This document shows positions 1 to 10,534 of a stretch of DNA of 64,000 nucleotides, piece after piece. The stretch lies in NCBI GenBank assembly GCA_905235085.1, contig CAJOKD010000014.1, forward strand, positions 1-64,000, read 5' to 3'. A model generated the notes under the pieces. The model saw nothing but the letters and a program-made list of their open reading frames with translations, was not told the origin of the DNA and made no database searches. Within the stretch, counting starts at the first letter, position 1. The number at the start of each line of letters is the position of its first letter. Position numbers and translations under genes: made by a program. The DNA comes from an uncultured Bacteroidales bacterium (GTDB taxonomy: Bacteria; Bacteroidota; Bacteroidia; Bacteroidales; UBA932).

Positions 1-41
1 GTACTGACCCACCAGTTGGGAGAGTAGGTCGCCGCCGTTCT
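1..41 (+). rRNA. rrf: 5S ribosomal RNA, 3' end only
   Basis: The first bases match the 3' third of a bacterial 5S rRNA: the GGGAGAGUAGGUCG segment followed by the 3' arm of the terminal stem (GCCGCC). The rest of the gene, and presumably the rRNA operon, lies upstream of the window. A strong hairpin terminator follows at once, as expected at the end of an rRNA operon. The exact 3' end is uncertain by a few bases. Confidence 0.85.
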
Positions 42-44
42 TCG

Positions 45-77
45 AGAGGCTGATTCAGAAATGAGTCAGCCTCTTTT
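45..77 (+). terminator. Intrinsic terminator of the rRNA operon
   Basis: The arms AGAGGCTGA (45-53) and TCAGCCTCT (66-74) are perfectly complementary across a 12-nt loop and run into a T tract. It ends transcription of the 5S gene. Between here and position 154 I see no gene or signal. Confidence 0.85.
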
Positions 78-154
78 GTTTTGTGTATGGCAGGATTGAA
101 GGTGGCCTAGTATGTCTAAACCGTGCCGCTGACCAGTGACCGCCGACCTCCGGA

Positions 155-186
155 CAAAAAAGAGGATGACCTCAGGGTTACCCTCT
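155..186 (-). terminator. Intrinsic terminator of the aminotransferase/gpmA unit
   Basis: On the minus strand an 11-bp stem (arms 176-186 and 161-171, one mismatch and one G-U pair, 4-nt loop) is followed by six T residues. It sits about 30 nt past the aminotransferase stop codon. Confidence 0.75.
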
Positions 187-217
187 CTCTGATATCCGTA
201 TGATGCCCAAACTATCT

Positions 218-1435
218 TCAGCCTCTTGAACCATAGGCTTCCAGGGCCTTCTCAAGCACCAGGAGCGCCCGCTTCAAGCTATTGATTTCCAGCACGTAAG
301 CCATCCTTACCTGGTTCTTCCCGATTCCAGGCGTGCTGTAGAATCCCTGAGCCGGGGCCATCATCACGGTTTCTCCGGTGCACCCGGATTCATCATCGTG
401 ATAGCAGAAATCCGTAAGGCACCATTTGCAGAAATCCTCGGCATCCTCGACCGGCAGGGAAGCGATCGTGTAGAATGCTCCGTTAGGCATCGGGGAATAT
501 ACACCTGGTATCTTGTTCAGCCCTTTGATGAAGAAGTCCCTTCTGCCGAGATATTCATCGAAGCACTCCTTGGAATACTCTTCCGTGCCCTCGATCGAAG
601 CTTCAGCCACGATCTGTCCGAGGAGAGGAGGACTCAGCCTTGCCTGACAGAATTTCAGGATCGCCCCCATTACCTTCTTGTTGTGGCTGACGATCATACC
701 AATCCTGATTCCGCATTCTGAATACCTCTTTGAAACTGAATCGATTACGATTACATTGTCCTCGATTCCCTCCAGGCAGAGCGCCGAAAGGTAAGGAGCA
801 TCAGTATAGCGGAATTCCCTGTAAACCTCGTCTGAGAACAGGAATAAGTCGTGCTGCTTGACGATATCCCTGAGCCTGTAAAGCTCGTCCGCAGAGTAAA
901 GGTAACCCGTGGGATTGTTCGGGTTGCAAATCAGGATCGCCTTTGTCCTGTCTGTGATGGCGGCCTCGAAATCCTCGACGGAAGGCAGCGCAAAGCCATT
1001 TTCAATCCTTGAGGTGACGGTCTTGACCGTCACTCCGGCCGTTACGGCGAAGGACAGGTAATTGGCATAACCCGGTTCGGTCATTATGATTTCGTCGCCG
1101 GGGTTCAAGCAGGCCATAAAGGTCAGGAGCAGCGCTTCCGAGCCACCTGCGGTCACGATTATGTCGTCAGGTTTCGCATCGATCCCGAACTTTCTGTAAT
1201 AGGAGCTGAGTTTCTCCCTCAGCGACTTGATTCCCTGGCTCGGGCTGTACTCGAGAGTGGTACGGTCGATGGTCTTGAGCGAGTCCAGCGCCTTGCTGGG
1301 CGTAGGGAGGTCAGGCTGACCGATATTCAGGTGATAAACCTTTATCCCGCGCGCCTTGGCAGCGTCGGCGAAAGGAGTCAACTTCCTGATGGGAGAAGCG
1401 GGAATGACGGTTCCGCGGTTGGAAATCTCAGGCAT
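218..1435 (-). CDS. Pyridoxal phosphate-dependent aminotransferase, class I/II
   Basis: A 405-residue fold-type I aminotransferase of the aspartate aminotransferase superfamily, cytosolic. It shows the N-terminal substrate-loop segment NIGQPDLPTP, the phosphate-binding GGSEA (97-101), NPNNPTG (171-177), the cofactor-contacting SDEVY (D202) and the Schiff-base lysine K236 in SVSKRYS, with a conserved Arg toward the C terminus (QVRMAY). Length is normal for the family. It lies 8 nt downstream of gpmA on the same strand and probably shares its transcript. The substrate (aspartate, aromatic or other amino acid) cannot be read from these motifs. The SKRYSECG context around the lysine is typical of Bacteroidota aminotransferases annotated simply as class I/II. 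Confidence 0.92.
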   Translation of the reverse strand: MPEISNRGTVIPASPIRKLTPFADAAKARGIKVYHLNIGQPDLPTPSKALDSLKTIDRTTLEYSPSQGIKSLREKLSSYYRKFGIDAKPDDIIVTAGGSEALLLTFMACLNPGDEIIMTEPGYANYLSFAVTAGVTVKTVTSRIENGFALPSVEDFEAAITDRTKAILICNPNNPTGYLYSADELYRLRDIVKQHDLFLFSDEVYREFRYTDAPYLSALCLEGIEDNVIVIDSVSKRYSECGIRIGMIVSHNKKVMGAILKFCQARLSPPLLGQIVAEASIEGTEEYSKECFDEYLGRRDFFIKGLNKIPGVYSPMPNGAFYTIASLPVEDAEDFCKWCLTDFCYHDDESGCTGETVMMAPAQGFYSTPGIGKNQVRMAYVLEINSLKRALLVLEKALEAYGSRG

Positions 1436-1443
1436 ATTCCTTC

Positions 1444-2190
1444 CTATTTTGCCTTTCCCTGGTTGGCAACAGCTTCCTGCTTGCGTTTGAGTTCCTCAGG
1501 ATCTGCTAGGTAGTAGTCCTTCACCAGATTGAGGTCGTCGTCGAATTCGAATACGTACGGAGTAGCCGTAGGGATGTTCAAGCTGATAATATCGGTATCG
1601 GAGATACCCTTGAGGTGCTTGACGACGCCGCGGAGGCTGTTGCCGTGGGCTACTACTACGATATTGTCGTAGTCCTTGAGGGCAGGGAATATCTCGCACT
1701 CCCAATAAGGCATAACGCGCTCGATGCAATTCTTCAGTGCCTCTGTACGAGGAACATACTGGTCAGGGACAAGGGCGTAGCGAGGATCCTGGGTAGCACT
1801 GTTGGGATCGTCCTCCGGGAGATTTCCGGGAGCGACGTCGAAACTGCGGCGCCAGATCTTCACCTGTTCGTCACCGTACTTCTGGGCGGTCTCAGCCTTG
1901 TTGAGTCCCTGGAGCATTCCATAGTGCTTTTCATTGAGCCTCCAGGTCTTCTTGACAGGAATCCAGTCGAGATCCATCGAGTCGAGGACATTGTTCAGGG
2001 TCTTGATCGCCCTCTTGAGGTAAGAAGTATAGGCTACTTCGAACGTAAAACCGGCTTCCTTGAGCGCCTTTCCGGCGTCGAAAGCTTCCTGAACACCTTT
2101 TTCGCTGAGATCTACGTTGGTCCATCCTGTGAACCTGTTTTCCTTGTTCCACTGGCTCTCGCCGTGGCGGATGAGAACTATTCTTTTCAT
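1444..2190 (-). CDS. gpmA: 2,3-bisphosphoglycerate-dependent phosphoglycerate mutase
   Basis: A 248-residue cytosolic glycolytic enzyme that interconverts 3- and 2-phosphoglycerate. The phosphoacceptor is H9 in the N-terminal RHGES motif, followed by [13 protein letters not shown]. The second active-site histidine is in [11 protein letters not shown], and EKHYGMLQG is also present. Length matches the bacterial GpmA family. It is first in a two-gene minus-strand unit with the aminotransferase. A -7 element lies about 36 nt upstream of its ATG, giving an expected leader of about 30 nt. Confidence 0.97.
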   Translation of the reverse strand: MKRIVLIRHGESQWNKENRFTGWTNVDLSEKGVQEAFDAGKALKEAGFTFEVAYTSYLKRAIKTLNNVLDSMDLDWIPVKKTWRLNEKHYGMLQGLNKAETAQKYGDEQVKIWRRSFDVAPGNLPEDDPNSATQDPRYALVPDQYVPRTEALKNCIERVMPYWECEIFPALKDYDNIVVVAHGNSLRGVVKHLKGISDTDIISLNIPTATPYVFEFDDDLNLVKDYYLADPEELKRKQEAVANQGKAK

Positions 2191-2225
2191 ATCTGATTAA
2201 ATAACGATTATTCTTTTATGAACGA

Positions 2226-2233
2226 CAAAGATA
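2226..2233 (-). promoter_or_regulatory. -7 element (TATCTTTG) of gpmA
   Basis: An exact match to the Bacteroidota TAnnTTTG consensus on the minus strand, ending one base before the nth stop codon. No convincing -33 TTG was found at 19-21 nt. Confidence 0.6.
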
Positions 2234-2878
2234 CTAAATCTTTCTGTTGTTGCGCTCATATTCCCGGCACCAGGAACTGAGTTCGCAGGAAGCGCACTTC
2301 GGGTTCCTTGCGGTGCAGGTGTAGCGCCCGTGCAGGATCAGCCAGTGATGCGCCTTCGGTCTCAGAGACTCCGGAATATGTGACTCCAGGTCCTTCTCCA
2401 CAGCATCTACCGTCTTGCCGTCAGACAATCCGAGGCGGTGCGAAACCCTGAACACGTGAGTATCTACGGCGATGACGGGCTTGTCATAGACTATCGAGGC
2501 TATCACGTTCGCGGTCTTGCGGCCGACCCCCGGGAGGCTCATCAGCTGGTCTATGTCCGAAGGGACCTCGCCTCCGAAATCATCCACCAGTTTCCTGGCC
2601 ATAGCGACAAGATGGGCGGCCTTGGAATTCGGGTACGAAATGCTCCTGATGAAAGGGAGCACTTCGTCGAAGGAAGCAGAAGCCAGGTCTGCAGGCTCCT
2701 TGAACCTGTCGAAAAGGGGAGGAACAACCATATTCACACGCCTGTCCGTGCACTGTGCGCTCAGGATCACGGCTATGAGGAGGTGGAAAACCGAGTCAAA
2801 ATGGAGTTCCGTCTCCGGCATCGGCCTGTTGGCCTCGAACCAGGACAGGATTTTTTGATATCTGTCTTTCTTGAGCAT
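2234..2878 (-). CDS. nth: Endonuclease III, DNA glycosylase/AP lyase
   Basis: A 214-residue base-excision repair enzyme that removes oxidized pyrimidines and nicks abasic sites. The helix-hairpin-helix LPGVGRKTA (115-123) carries the catalytic lysine K121, and the catalytic aspartate is D139 in AVDTHVFR. A C-terminal [4Fe-4S] ligand set, C188-x6-C195-x2-C198-x5-C204, is intact. Length is standard for Nth. It lies 6 nt downstream of the ftsE-like gene on the same strand, so the two are probably co-transcribed, which is a local arrangement with no evident functional link. Confidence 0.97.
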   Translation of the reverse strand: MLKKDRYQKILSWFEANRPMPETELHFDSVFHLLIAVILSAQCTDRRVNMVVPPLFDRFKEPADLASASFDEVLPFIRSISYPNSKAAHLVAMARKLVDDFGGEVPSDIDQLMSLPGVGRKTANVIASIVYDKPVIAVDTHVFRVSHRLGLSDGKTVDAVEKDLESHIPESLRPKAHHWLILHGRYTCTARNPKCASCELSSWCREYERNNRKI

Positions 2879-2884
2879 CTGAAG

Positions 2885-3619
2885 CTATATGGTGAGGGAG
2901 AGGTCGATCACTTCGTCGTTGACATTCTCCTCGCAACTTTCATCCTTGCAGACGAATACCCTGCCGTGATATTTCTCGAAGATATTCCTGTTGTGGGTGA
3001 CCATTATTATGGCAGTGCCGTCTTCTTTGTTGATGCCCGTGAGCAGCTTCAAGATCCCGTCCGCAGTCTCGTTGTCGAGATTGCCTGTCGGCTCGTCCGC
3101 GATGATGAGAGCCGGCTGGTTAAGAAGAGAACGCGCAATTGCGATTCGCTGCTGCTCCCCGCCGGAAAGCTGGTGAGGCATCTTGTGGGCCTTGTTCTCC
3201 ATACCTACATCCTTGAGGACTTCGCGGATACGTTTGTCGATGGCATCCTTATCCTTCCAACGAGTGGCCTTCAGCACGAACTCCAGGTTCTGTTCCACGG
3301 TCCTGTCGGTCAGTAGCTGGAAGTCCTGGAATACGACACCGATCTTTCTTCTCAGATATGGTATATCCTTGTCCCTCAGTCCGTTGAGCTCGTATCCACA
3401 GACCTGGCCGAAGCCTTTTTCCAGAGGATTCTCAGCTATGATGGTGCGGATGATGGACGTTTTTCCGGTTCCGACCTTGCCGACTATGTACACGAAGTCA
3501 CCCGGAAACACTTCCATATCAAGGCCGTAGATGACGACGTTCTCGCCGTTCAGGATGTCGGCGCCCCTGAAGGAAACCAGCGGCTCGCTTTTTGATGCCA
3601 TTTGCTTTTTATCTTCCAT
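2885..3619 (-). CDS. ftsE: FtsE-like ABC transporter ATP-binding protein
   Basis: A 244-residue ATPase subunit. Walker A is G47-T54 (GKVGTGKT), the signature is LSGGEQQR, Walker B is LIIADEP followed by TGNLD, and the H-loop is VTHN. Length and the phrase VVFQDFQLLTDRTVEQN are typical of FtsE, which pairs with FtsX at the septum to control peptidoglycan hydrolases. No ftsX is adjacent, so the partner is encoded elsewhere or this is a related LolD/MacB-type ATPase. The start is uncertain: the -7 element at 3627-3634 would put the first transcribed base about 3 nt before this ATG, so M7 (position 3601) is a plausible alternative. Confidence 0.85.
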   Translation of the reverse strand: MEDKKQMASKSEPLVSFRGADILNGENVVIYGLDMEVFPGDFVYIVGKVGTGKTSIIRTIIAENPLEKGFGQVCGYELNGLRDKDIPYLRRKIGVVFQDFQLLTDRTVEQNLEFVLKATRWKDKDAIDKRIREVLKDVGMENKAHKMPHQLSGGEQQRIAIARSLLNQPALIIADEPTGNLDNETADGILKLLTGINKEDGTAIIMVTHNRNIFEKYHGRVFVCKDESCEENVNDEVIDLSLTI

Positions 3620-3626
3620 AATTACG

Positions 3627-3634
3627 CAAATATA
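3627..3634 (-). promoter_or_regulatory. -7 element (TATATTTG) of the ftsE-like gene
   Basis: An exact TAnnTTTG match in the divergent intergenic region. It sits only 7 nt from the annotated ATG, implying a nearly leaderless mRNA or the downstream start at 3601. Confidence 0.55.
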
Positions 3635-3658
3635 CTTTAATTTTCGGGTATATTTAAG

Positions 3659-3666
3659 TAAATTTG
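3659..3666 (+). promoter_or_regulatory. -7 element (TAAATTTG) of the TPR gene
   Basis: An exact TAnnTTTG match 39 nt before the ATG at 3706. It is divergent from the ftsE promoter, with the two -7 elements 24 nt apart. No clear -33 TTG. Confidence 0.6.
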
Positions 3667-3705
3667 TAGATTATGTAAACAGATATCAAAAACTTCGGAA
3701 TACAT

Positions 3706-6690
3706 ATGAACAGCAAACTCATCGCGGTGTTATCTTCCGCTTTGCTCCTTTTCCCGGCGACCGGGCTTCCTGCTCAGAACCAGGTTCCGGAAGGGTATCT
3801 CCGCGCAGTCGAGCTCTATGAGAAAGGCATCTTCGAGCGCGCCGAGAGCATCTTCAGCGAGATCGCCGCTTCTACGGGTGACGTAATGGCAAAGGGATAT
3901 GAGACCCTATGCGCCGTCAGGCTTCTGGAGAAAGGTTGCGAGAAGCTGGCAAGCGACTACGTGGCGGAGTATCCGTATTCGAAACTGATCCCCCAGATCC
4001 ATTTCTACAATGCATTGAACCTCTTCGACCAGGAGGAGTACCGTCTGGCGGCGGCTGAGTTCGCCAAGATCCCGGAAAAGAGCCTTCACGGCAACCAGCT
4101 TGCCGAATATTCATTCAAGAGGGCATATTCCCTATTCGAGGAAGGCTGGCTGGAAGATGCTAAGGATATGTTCCTGGTTTCAGAGCAGCTCACATATTCG
4201 GATTACACCGCCCCGTCCAGGTATTCCCTGGGGTATGTAAACTACGTCCAGAAGAATTTCCGCGAGGCTCTGGACTGGTTCGAGAGAGCGGCCAAGGATC
4301 CCCGTTTTACGGACATCTCGAACTATTACGGTATGGAGTGCCGTTTTATGCTCAAGGATTACAACTATGTGGTCAAGGACGGGACGAAGATATATCCGGA
4401 CGTTCCCGATGAGCGCAAACCTCACCTTGCAAGGATCATTTCGGAATCCTACCTTGCCGTCGGGGACAGCGAGAAGGCCAAGGAATACTATGACAAGATC
4501 CAGAAGAAGACCGAGGATATGGACCGGGACGATTACTTCTATTCCGGAACCGTCCTCTATTCCGTGGAAGACTACAAGGGAGCGATAGATAATTTCTCCA
4601 GGATGACGGCCAGGAACGACTCCATAGGGCAGATAGCAAACTATCAGATGGGATACAGCCTGGTCCAGACCGGCAACAAGGTGGCTGCGCTGGATGCATT
4701 CAAGGATGCATCGGCCCAGGACTTCAACCCGGATATCAGGGAGGATGCCCATTTCAACTACGCCAAGCTTTCCTTCGACTTGAACCACAACCCCACCGTT
4801 TTCGAGGATTACCTGAAGAAGTATCCTGACAACAAGAAGGGGGATATGATCTACAGCTACATTGCCCTCGCCTCCCTGTACAACCACGATTATGCGGGAG
4901 CGGTGGATGCATATTCCAATATAGACCTGCTGGACCATAACCAGAAGGCCAACTATATGAGGGCAAATTACCTGCGTGCCAACCAGCTGATTGCTAACGG
5001 AGCCTACAAGGATGCGATTCCGCTCCTGAAGGCGGCGTCCTATTATTCCGACAGGAGGGAGACTTTCAACCAGCTGTCGAAATACTGGCTGGGCGAGTCC
5101 TACTACCGCAGCGACCAGTTCGAGGATGCGGTGGAAACCTTCAAGGATCTCTACAACAATTCTGCACTCGAAGGCAAGGCTGAGGGCAAGCTCATTCCTT
5201 ACAACCTGGGATACAGCTATTTCCGCCAGGGTGACTACGATTCTGCGGCCAAGTGGTTCGAAGAGTACCTTGGTGAGCGCAACCCCCTGGAAGGGGAAGA
5301 TGCAGCTTCCAGGCTCGCCGACTGCGATTTCATCAGGAAGGACTATGAAGAGGCCATCAAGAAATATGAAAGCGCGATCAGGAGATTCGATTATTCGGAC
5401 AATATGTACCCGTTCTACAGGGCTGGTATCGCCTACGGTCTCCTGGGTCGGAAAGCCAAGAAGATAGACGTCCTCTCGAACGTGCTGGACGCCGATCCTT
5501 CCGCGGTCTATTATTCCGAGGCGATGTACGAGCTCGGAAGGGCATATGTCTCGGCCGGAGAGGATGCTTCCGCTGAAAGCACTTTCCGCAAGCTCCGTTC
5601 CAGCACGGATGACAAATCCATCGCCGCCAGGTCTCTGATCGAGTTGGGAATGATCGCACGCAACAACTCGCAGTACGAAAAGGCTCTGGATTATTACAAG
5701 CAAGTCATCGCAGAGATGCCGGGCACAGAGTATTCCAGGGATGCCCTCTCTGCCATAGAATCCATCTACCAGTCCGAGGGACGCACTGACGAATACATCG
5801 ACTATGCCGACAAGGTAGGCGCCATCAAGGGCAAGACCGAGAAGGAGAAAGAACAGATGTACTTCAATGCTGCCGAGCAGCTCTATCTGTCTGAGAATTG
5901 GAGCAAGGCGCTTCCTGCCCTGCAGAACTATCTCCAGCGATATCCTGAGGGATCCAGCTCGGCCAAGGCAGCTTTCTACATAGCTGAGTGCAACCGCAAT
6001 CTCGGCAACAGGGAACAGGCCTGCGACTGGTACAGGAAGGCAATCTCCGAAGGCGGTTCCTTCGTGGAGACTGCGTTGCTCAACTATTCAGACCTTTCTT
6101 ACGGGATGCAGCGCTACAAGGATGCATTCAACGGGTATTCCGACCTGGATGATGTGGCCAGCTCAGATGCCGGAAGGCATTCGGCAAGGATGGGAATGAT
6201 GCGCTCAGCTTTCAGGGCAGGCGATTTCCAGGAGGCTATATCGAATGCCGACAAGGCTAAGACTTATGCGAAGTGCACTCCGGCCGAAGTCCGGGAAGCC
6301 GATTATGTCAGAGCCAAATCCTATCTTTCCTTGAACGACCGTGACGAAGCCTTCTCCATATTCGGGAAGCTTAGTGCATATCCATCGACTCCGGAGGGAG
6401 CCGAGGCTACCTATATGCTCATCCAGGATGCATACGACAAGGGAGAGTACGGTTCTGTGGAGAAGAAGGTATATGCTTTCTCCGAGAAGGCGGGGAACCA
6501 GGACTACTGGCTGGCGAAGGCCTTCATCACCCTTGGCGATTCTTTCGCCGAGCAGGATAACTACAAGCAGGCCAAGGCCACCTTCGAGAGCATCCTGAAC
6601 GGCTATACACCTGCCGAGGGAACTGCTGATGACATCCTTGACAACGTCAGGATGAGACTTGCGAAACTCAAGAACTTGATGAACCAGTAA
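3706..6690 (+). CDS. Large secreted tetratricopeptide-repeat protein
   Basis: A 994-residue protein with a signal peptide (residues 1 to about 23, ending LPAQ) followed almost entirely by TPR-type helical hairpins. Recurring phrases such as YSLGYVNYVQKNFREALDWFERA, split here over several repeats, show the usual small residues at positions 8 and 20 and a proline near 32. No catalytic motif was seen. Placement is expected in the periplasm or at the inner face of the outer membrane, in the manner of YbgF/BamD-type scaffolds. The outer-membrane barrel gene begins 5 nt downstream, so the two products are probably made together and may interact. Proteins of about 1000 residues made of TPRs are common in Bacteroidales. 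The specific function is unknown. Confidence 0.85.
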   Translation: MNSKLIAVLSSALLLFPATGLPAQNQVPEGYLRAVELYEKGIFERAESIFSEIAASTGDVMAKGYETLCAVRLLEKGCEKLASDYVAEYPYSKLIPQIHFYNALNLFDQEEYRLAAAEFAKIPEKSLHGNQLAEYSFKRAYSLFEEGWLEDAKDMFLVSEQLTYSDYTAPSRYSLGYVNYVQKNFREALDWFERAAKDPRFTDISNYYGMECRFMLKDYNYVVKDGTKIYPDVPDERKPHLARIISESYLAVGDSEKAKEYYDKIQKKTEDMDRDDYFYSGTVLYSVEDYKGAIDNFSRMTARNDSIGQIANYQMGYSLVQTGNKVAALDAFKDASAQDFNPDIREDAHFNYAKLSFDLNHNPTVFEDYLKKYPDNKKGDMIYSYIALASLYNHDYAGAVDAYSNIDLLDHNQKANYMRANYLRANQLIANGAYKDAIPLLKAASYYSDRRETFNQLSKYWLGESYYRSDQFEDAVETFKDLYNNSALEGKAEGKLIPYNLGYSYFRQGDYDSAAKWFEEYLGERNPLEGEDAASRLADCDFIRKDYEEAIKKYESAIRRFDYSDNMYPFYRAGIAYGLLGRKAKKIDVLSNVLDADPSAVYYSEAMYELGRAYVSAGEDASAESTFRKLRSSTDDKSIAARSLIELGMIARNNSQYEKALDYYKQVIAEMPGTEYSRDALSAIESIYQSEGRTDEYIDYADKVGAIKGKTEKEKEQMYFNAAEQLYLSENWSKALPALQNYLQRYPEGSSSAKAAFYIAECNRNLGNREQACDWYRKAISEGGSFVETALLNYSDLSYGMQRYKDAFNGYSDLDDVASSDAGRHSARMGMMRSAFRAGDFQEAISNADKAKTYAKCTPAEVREADYVRAKSYLSLNDRDEAFSIFGKLSAYPSTPEGAEATYMLIQDAYDKGEYGSVEKKVYAFSEKAGNQDYWLAKAFITLGDSFAEQDNYKQAKATFESILNGYTPAEGTADDILDNVRMRLAKLKNLMNQ

Positions 6691-6695
6691 AGGAT

Positions 6696-8444
6696 ATGAG
6701 AAAGATACATATAGCGTTTGCCGCATTGCTGGTCTGCACCGCATCGATGGCACAGAACATAAATCCTACGGTCGAGGTCACGAATACCTATCAGGGCGAC
6801 CCGTCGGACGTGCTGAAGCCGGTACACAAGATGAACGTTCCCGATTCGCTCCTGCGCTTCGATATGGATTTCGACTACGAGGTCTTCGAAAAGCCTTACC
6901 AGGGAGCCTACAAGTTCAAGCCTTACCAGCTGAATATGAGGCCGGACAAGGACGCTTACAGGGGCCGGAGCATATACCTGAAGACCGGGGCGGGATATAC
7001 CTTCCATCCGCAGCTGGAATTCGTTTTCAGCCCGGAACAGAGGGGACCGTTCCAGATGAGCGTGTATGCGACGCACAAATCGTATTTCGGGAAATACAGG
7101 ACCTTTGCACCTACCTTTGAGGATGGCCAATTCAGGTATGATGCCACCTTGGATACTTACAAAGGCTACGATGCTCTCACGACCGCAGGATTCGAGGGCC
7201 GGTACAACTTCGAAGAGGCGATTGCCTCCTTCAGGGTCGGTTATTATGGCCTTATGACGAAGGATACCCTTACTAAGCGGATGTACAACGGGTTTGACTT
7301 CAATACCAGGTTCCGTTCCAACAGTTCCGAAGCATCCTATTTCCACTATGACGTGTCCTTGGACGGACGCATTGGAAATGACAGGCTGGACTTTCGGGTT
7401 TATGAGGAACAAGACCAAAAGGATGATATCCGCGAGGGATGGTTCAGGCTCAGGGGCGAATTCGGACCCCAGCTGAACTATTTCCACCGTATCCTGCTTG
7501 GACTCGACGCCGAGACTTGTTCCTATGGGGGAAGCCTTTTCGATGGGAACGCCGGCAAGATAGCCGTGATTCCTAAATATGAGTTCGAAACCGGAAGATG
7601 GGACCTTAGCCTTGGACTCAGGATCGAGAAACTCAGCCACAGCGGCCAGAGCGACACGACAGCCTTCAAGGCTATGCATACGAAGAAGGGCAGGACACTG
7701 TACCCTGAAATCAGGGTCGGATTCACGGCAACTGACAATCTCCTTCTCTACGCCAACCTTACCGGCGGATCTTCCTTGAACGCTTATTGCCAGCAACTTG
7801 CGTACAACCACCATTTCAATCCTCTCTACGCAGTCCGGAGCCCTCTTATGGATAACTCCATAGAAAGGTACAACATCCAGGTTGGAGCGAAAGGCAACTT
7901 GGGCACCAAGCTTCAGTTCGACATAAACGGAGGAGCCGCGGGAGTGGAAAACGGGTTGGTCGACGATTCCTACGGAATGGAGATAGCCCTGCCTTTGGTC
8001 AGTTATCAGGATTACAGCTTGATTTATGCCAACGTGCTCCTGGGGTTGAAAGCAGGTAATTTCGATCTGGACGCTTCGGCCAGGTTCCGCAACCAGCAGT
8101 TTGACGATGAGTATTCTACAGCATTCAAGCTTCCTAAGTTCTCCGGCGATCTCCGTGCGGTCTATCATTTCGGACAGAGGGTATATTTCGGGACGAAGCT
8201 GGAAATAGCTTCCAAGCGGGAACGCTCGGCATATATGGCTCTCTCTCCTGGAGATGCGGCACGGAAGTACGGTTTCGAGGTCCCCGGATACGTGGATCTC
8301 GGCCTTCTGGCGGGCTGGCAACTGAACCGCAGGCTGGGCTTCTGGGCCGAGGCCGGAAACCTTCTTTGCGACAACATCCAGAGGAATCTTTTCTATGCTG
8401 AAAAAGACCTGTGGATCACTGCCGGAATCACCCTTAATTTGTAG
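6696..8444 (+). CDS. Outer-membrane beta-barrel protein, TonB-receptor-like without plug
   Basis: A 582-residue protein with a signal peptide (about 1-19, ending SMAQ). A region of alternating hydrophobic/polar beta strands runs from about residue 95 to the C terminus, with strand pairs such as GDLRAVYHFGQRVYFGTKLE and a final strand ending in GITLNL. There is no recognizable N-terminal plug or TonB box, and the length is below that of full TonB-dependent receptors. It is 5 nt downstream of the TPR gene, suggesting a scaffold/barrel pair in the envelope. Substrate and function are not evident. It could be annotated as a TonB-dependent receptor-like or hypothetical barrel protein. Confidence 0.75.
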   Translation: MRKIHIAFAALLVCTASMAQNINPTVEVTNTYQGDPSDVLKPVHKMNVPDSLLRFDMDFDYEVFEKPYQGAYKFKPYQLNMRPDKDAYRGRSIYLKTGAGYTFHPQLEFVFSPEQRGPFQMSVYATHKSYFGKYRTFAPTFEDGQFRYDATLDTYKGYDALTTAGFEGRYNFEEAIASFRVGYYGLMTKDTLTKRMYNGFDFNTRFRSNSSEASYFHYDVSLDGRIGNDRLDFRVYEEQDQKDDIREGWFRLRGEFGPQLNYFHRILLGLDAETCSYGGSLFDGNAGKIAVIPKYEFETGRWDLSLGLRIEKLSHSGQSDTTAFKAMHTKKGRTLYPEIRVGFTATDNLLLYANLTGGSSLNAYCQQLAYNHHFNPLYAVRSPLMDNSIERYNIQVGAKGNLGTKLQFDINGGAAGVENGLVDDSYGMEIALPLVSYQDYSLIYANVLLGLKAGNFDLDASARFRNQQFDDEYSTAFKLPKFSGDLRAVYHFGQRVYFGTKLEIASKRERSAYMALSPGDAARKYGFEVPGYVDLGLLAGWQLNRRLGFWAEAGNLLCDNIQRNLFYAEKDLWITAGITLNL

Positions 8445-8453
8445 TTTTTTTCG

Positions 8454-8461
8454 TATATTTG
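8454..8461 (+). promoter_or_regulatory. -7 element (TATATTTG) upstream of gyrB
   Basis: An exact TAnnTTTG match 50 nt before the gyrB ATG, in the 66-nt gap after the barrel gene. No -33 TTG at the usual distance. Confidence 0.55.
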
Positions 8462-8501
8462 TCTGTTTTATGGAAAGCCCTCTGGAACGGGCAGATTTTG
8501 A

Positions 8502-10520
<2,019 letters not shown>

Positions 10521-10534
10521 TAACCATATTTGAC

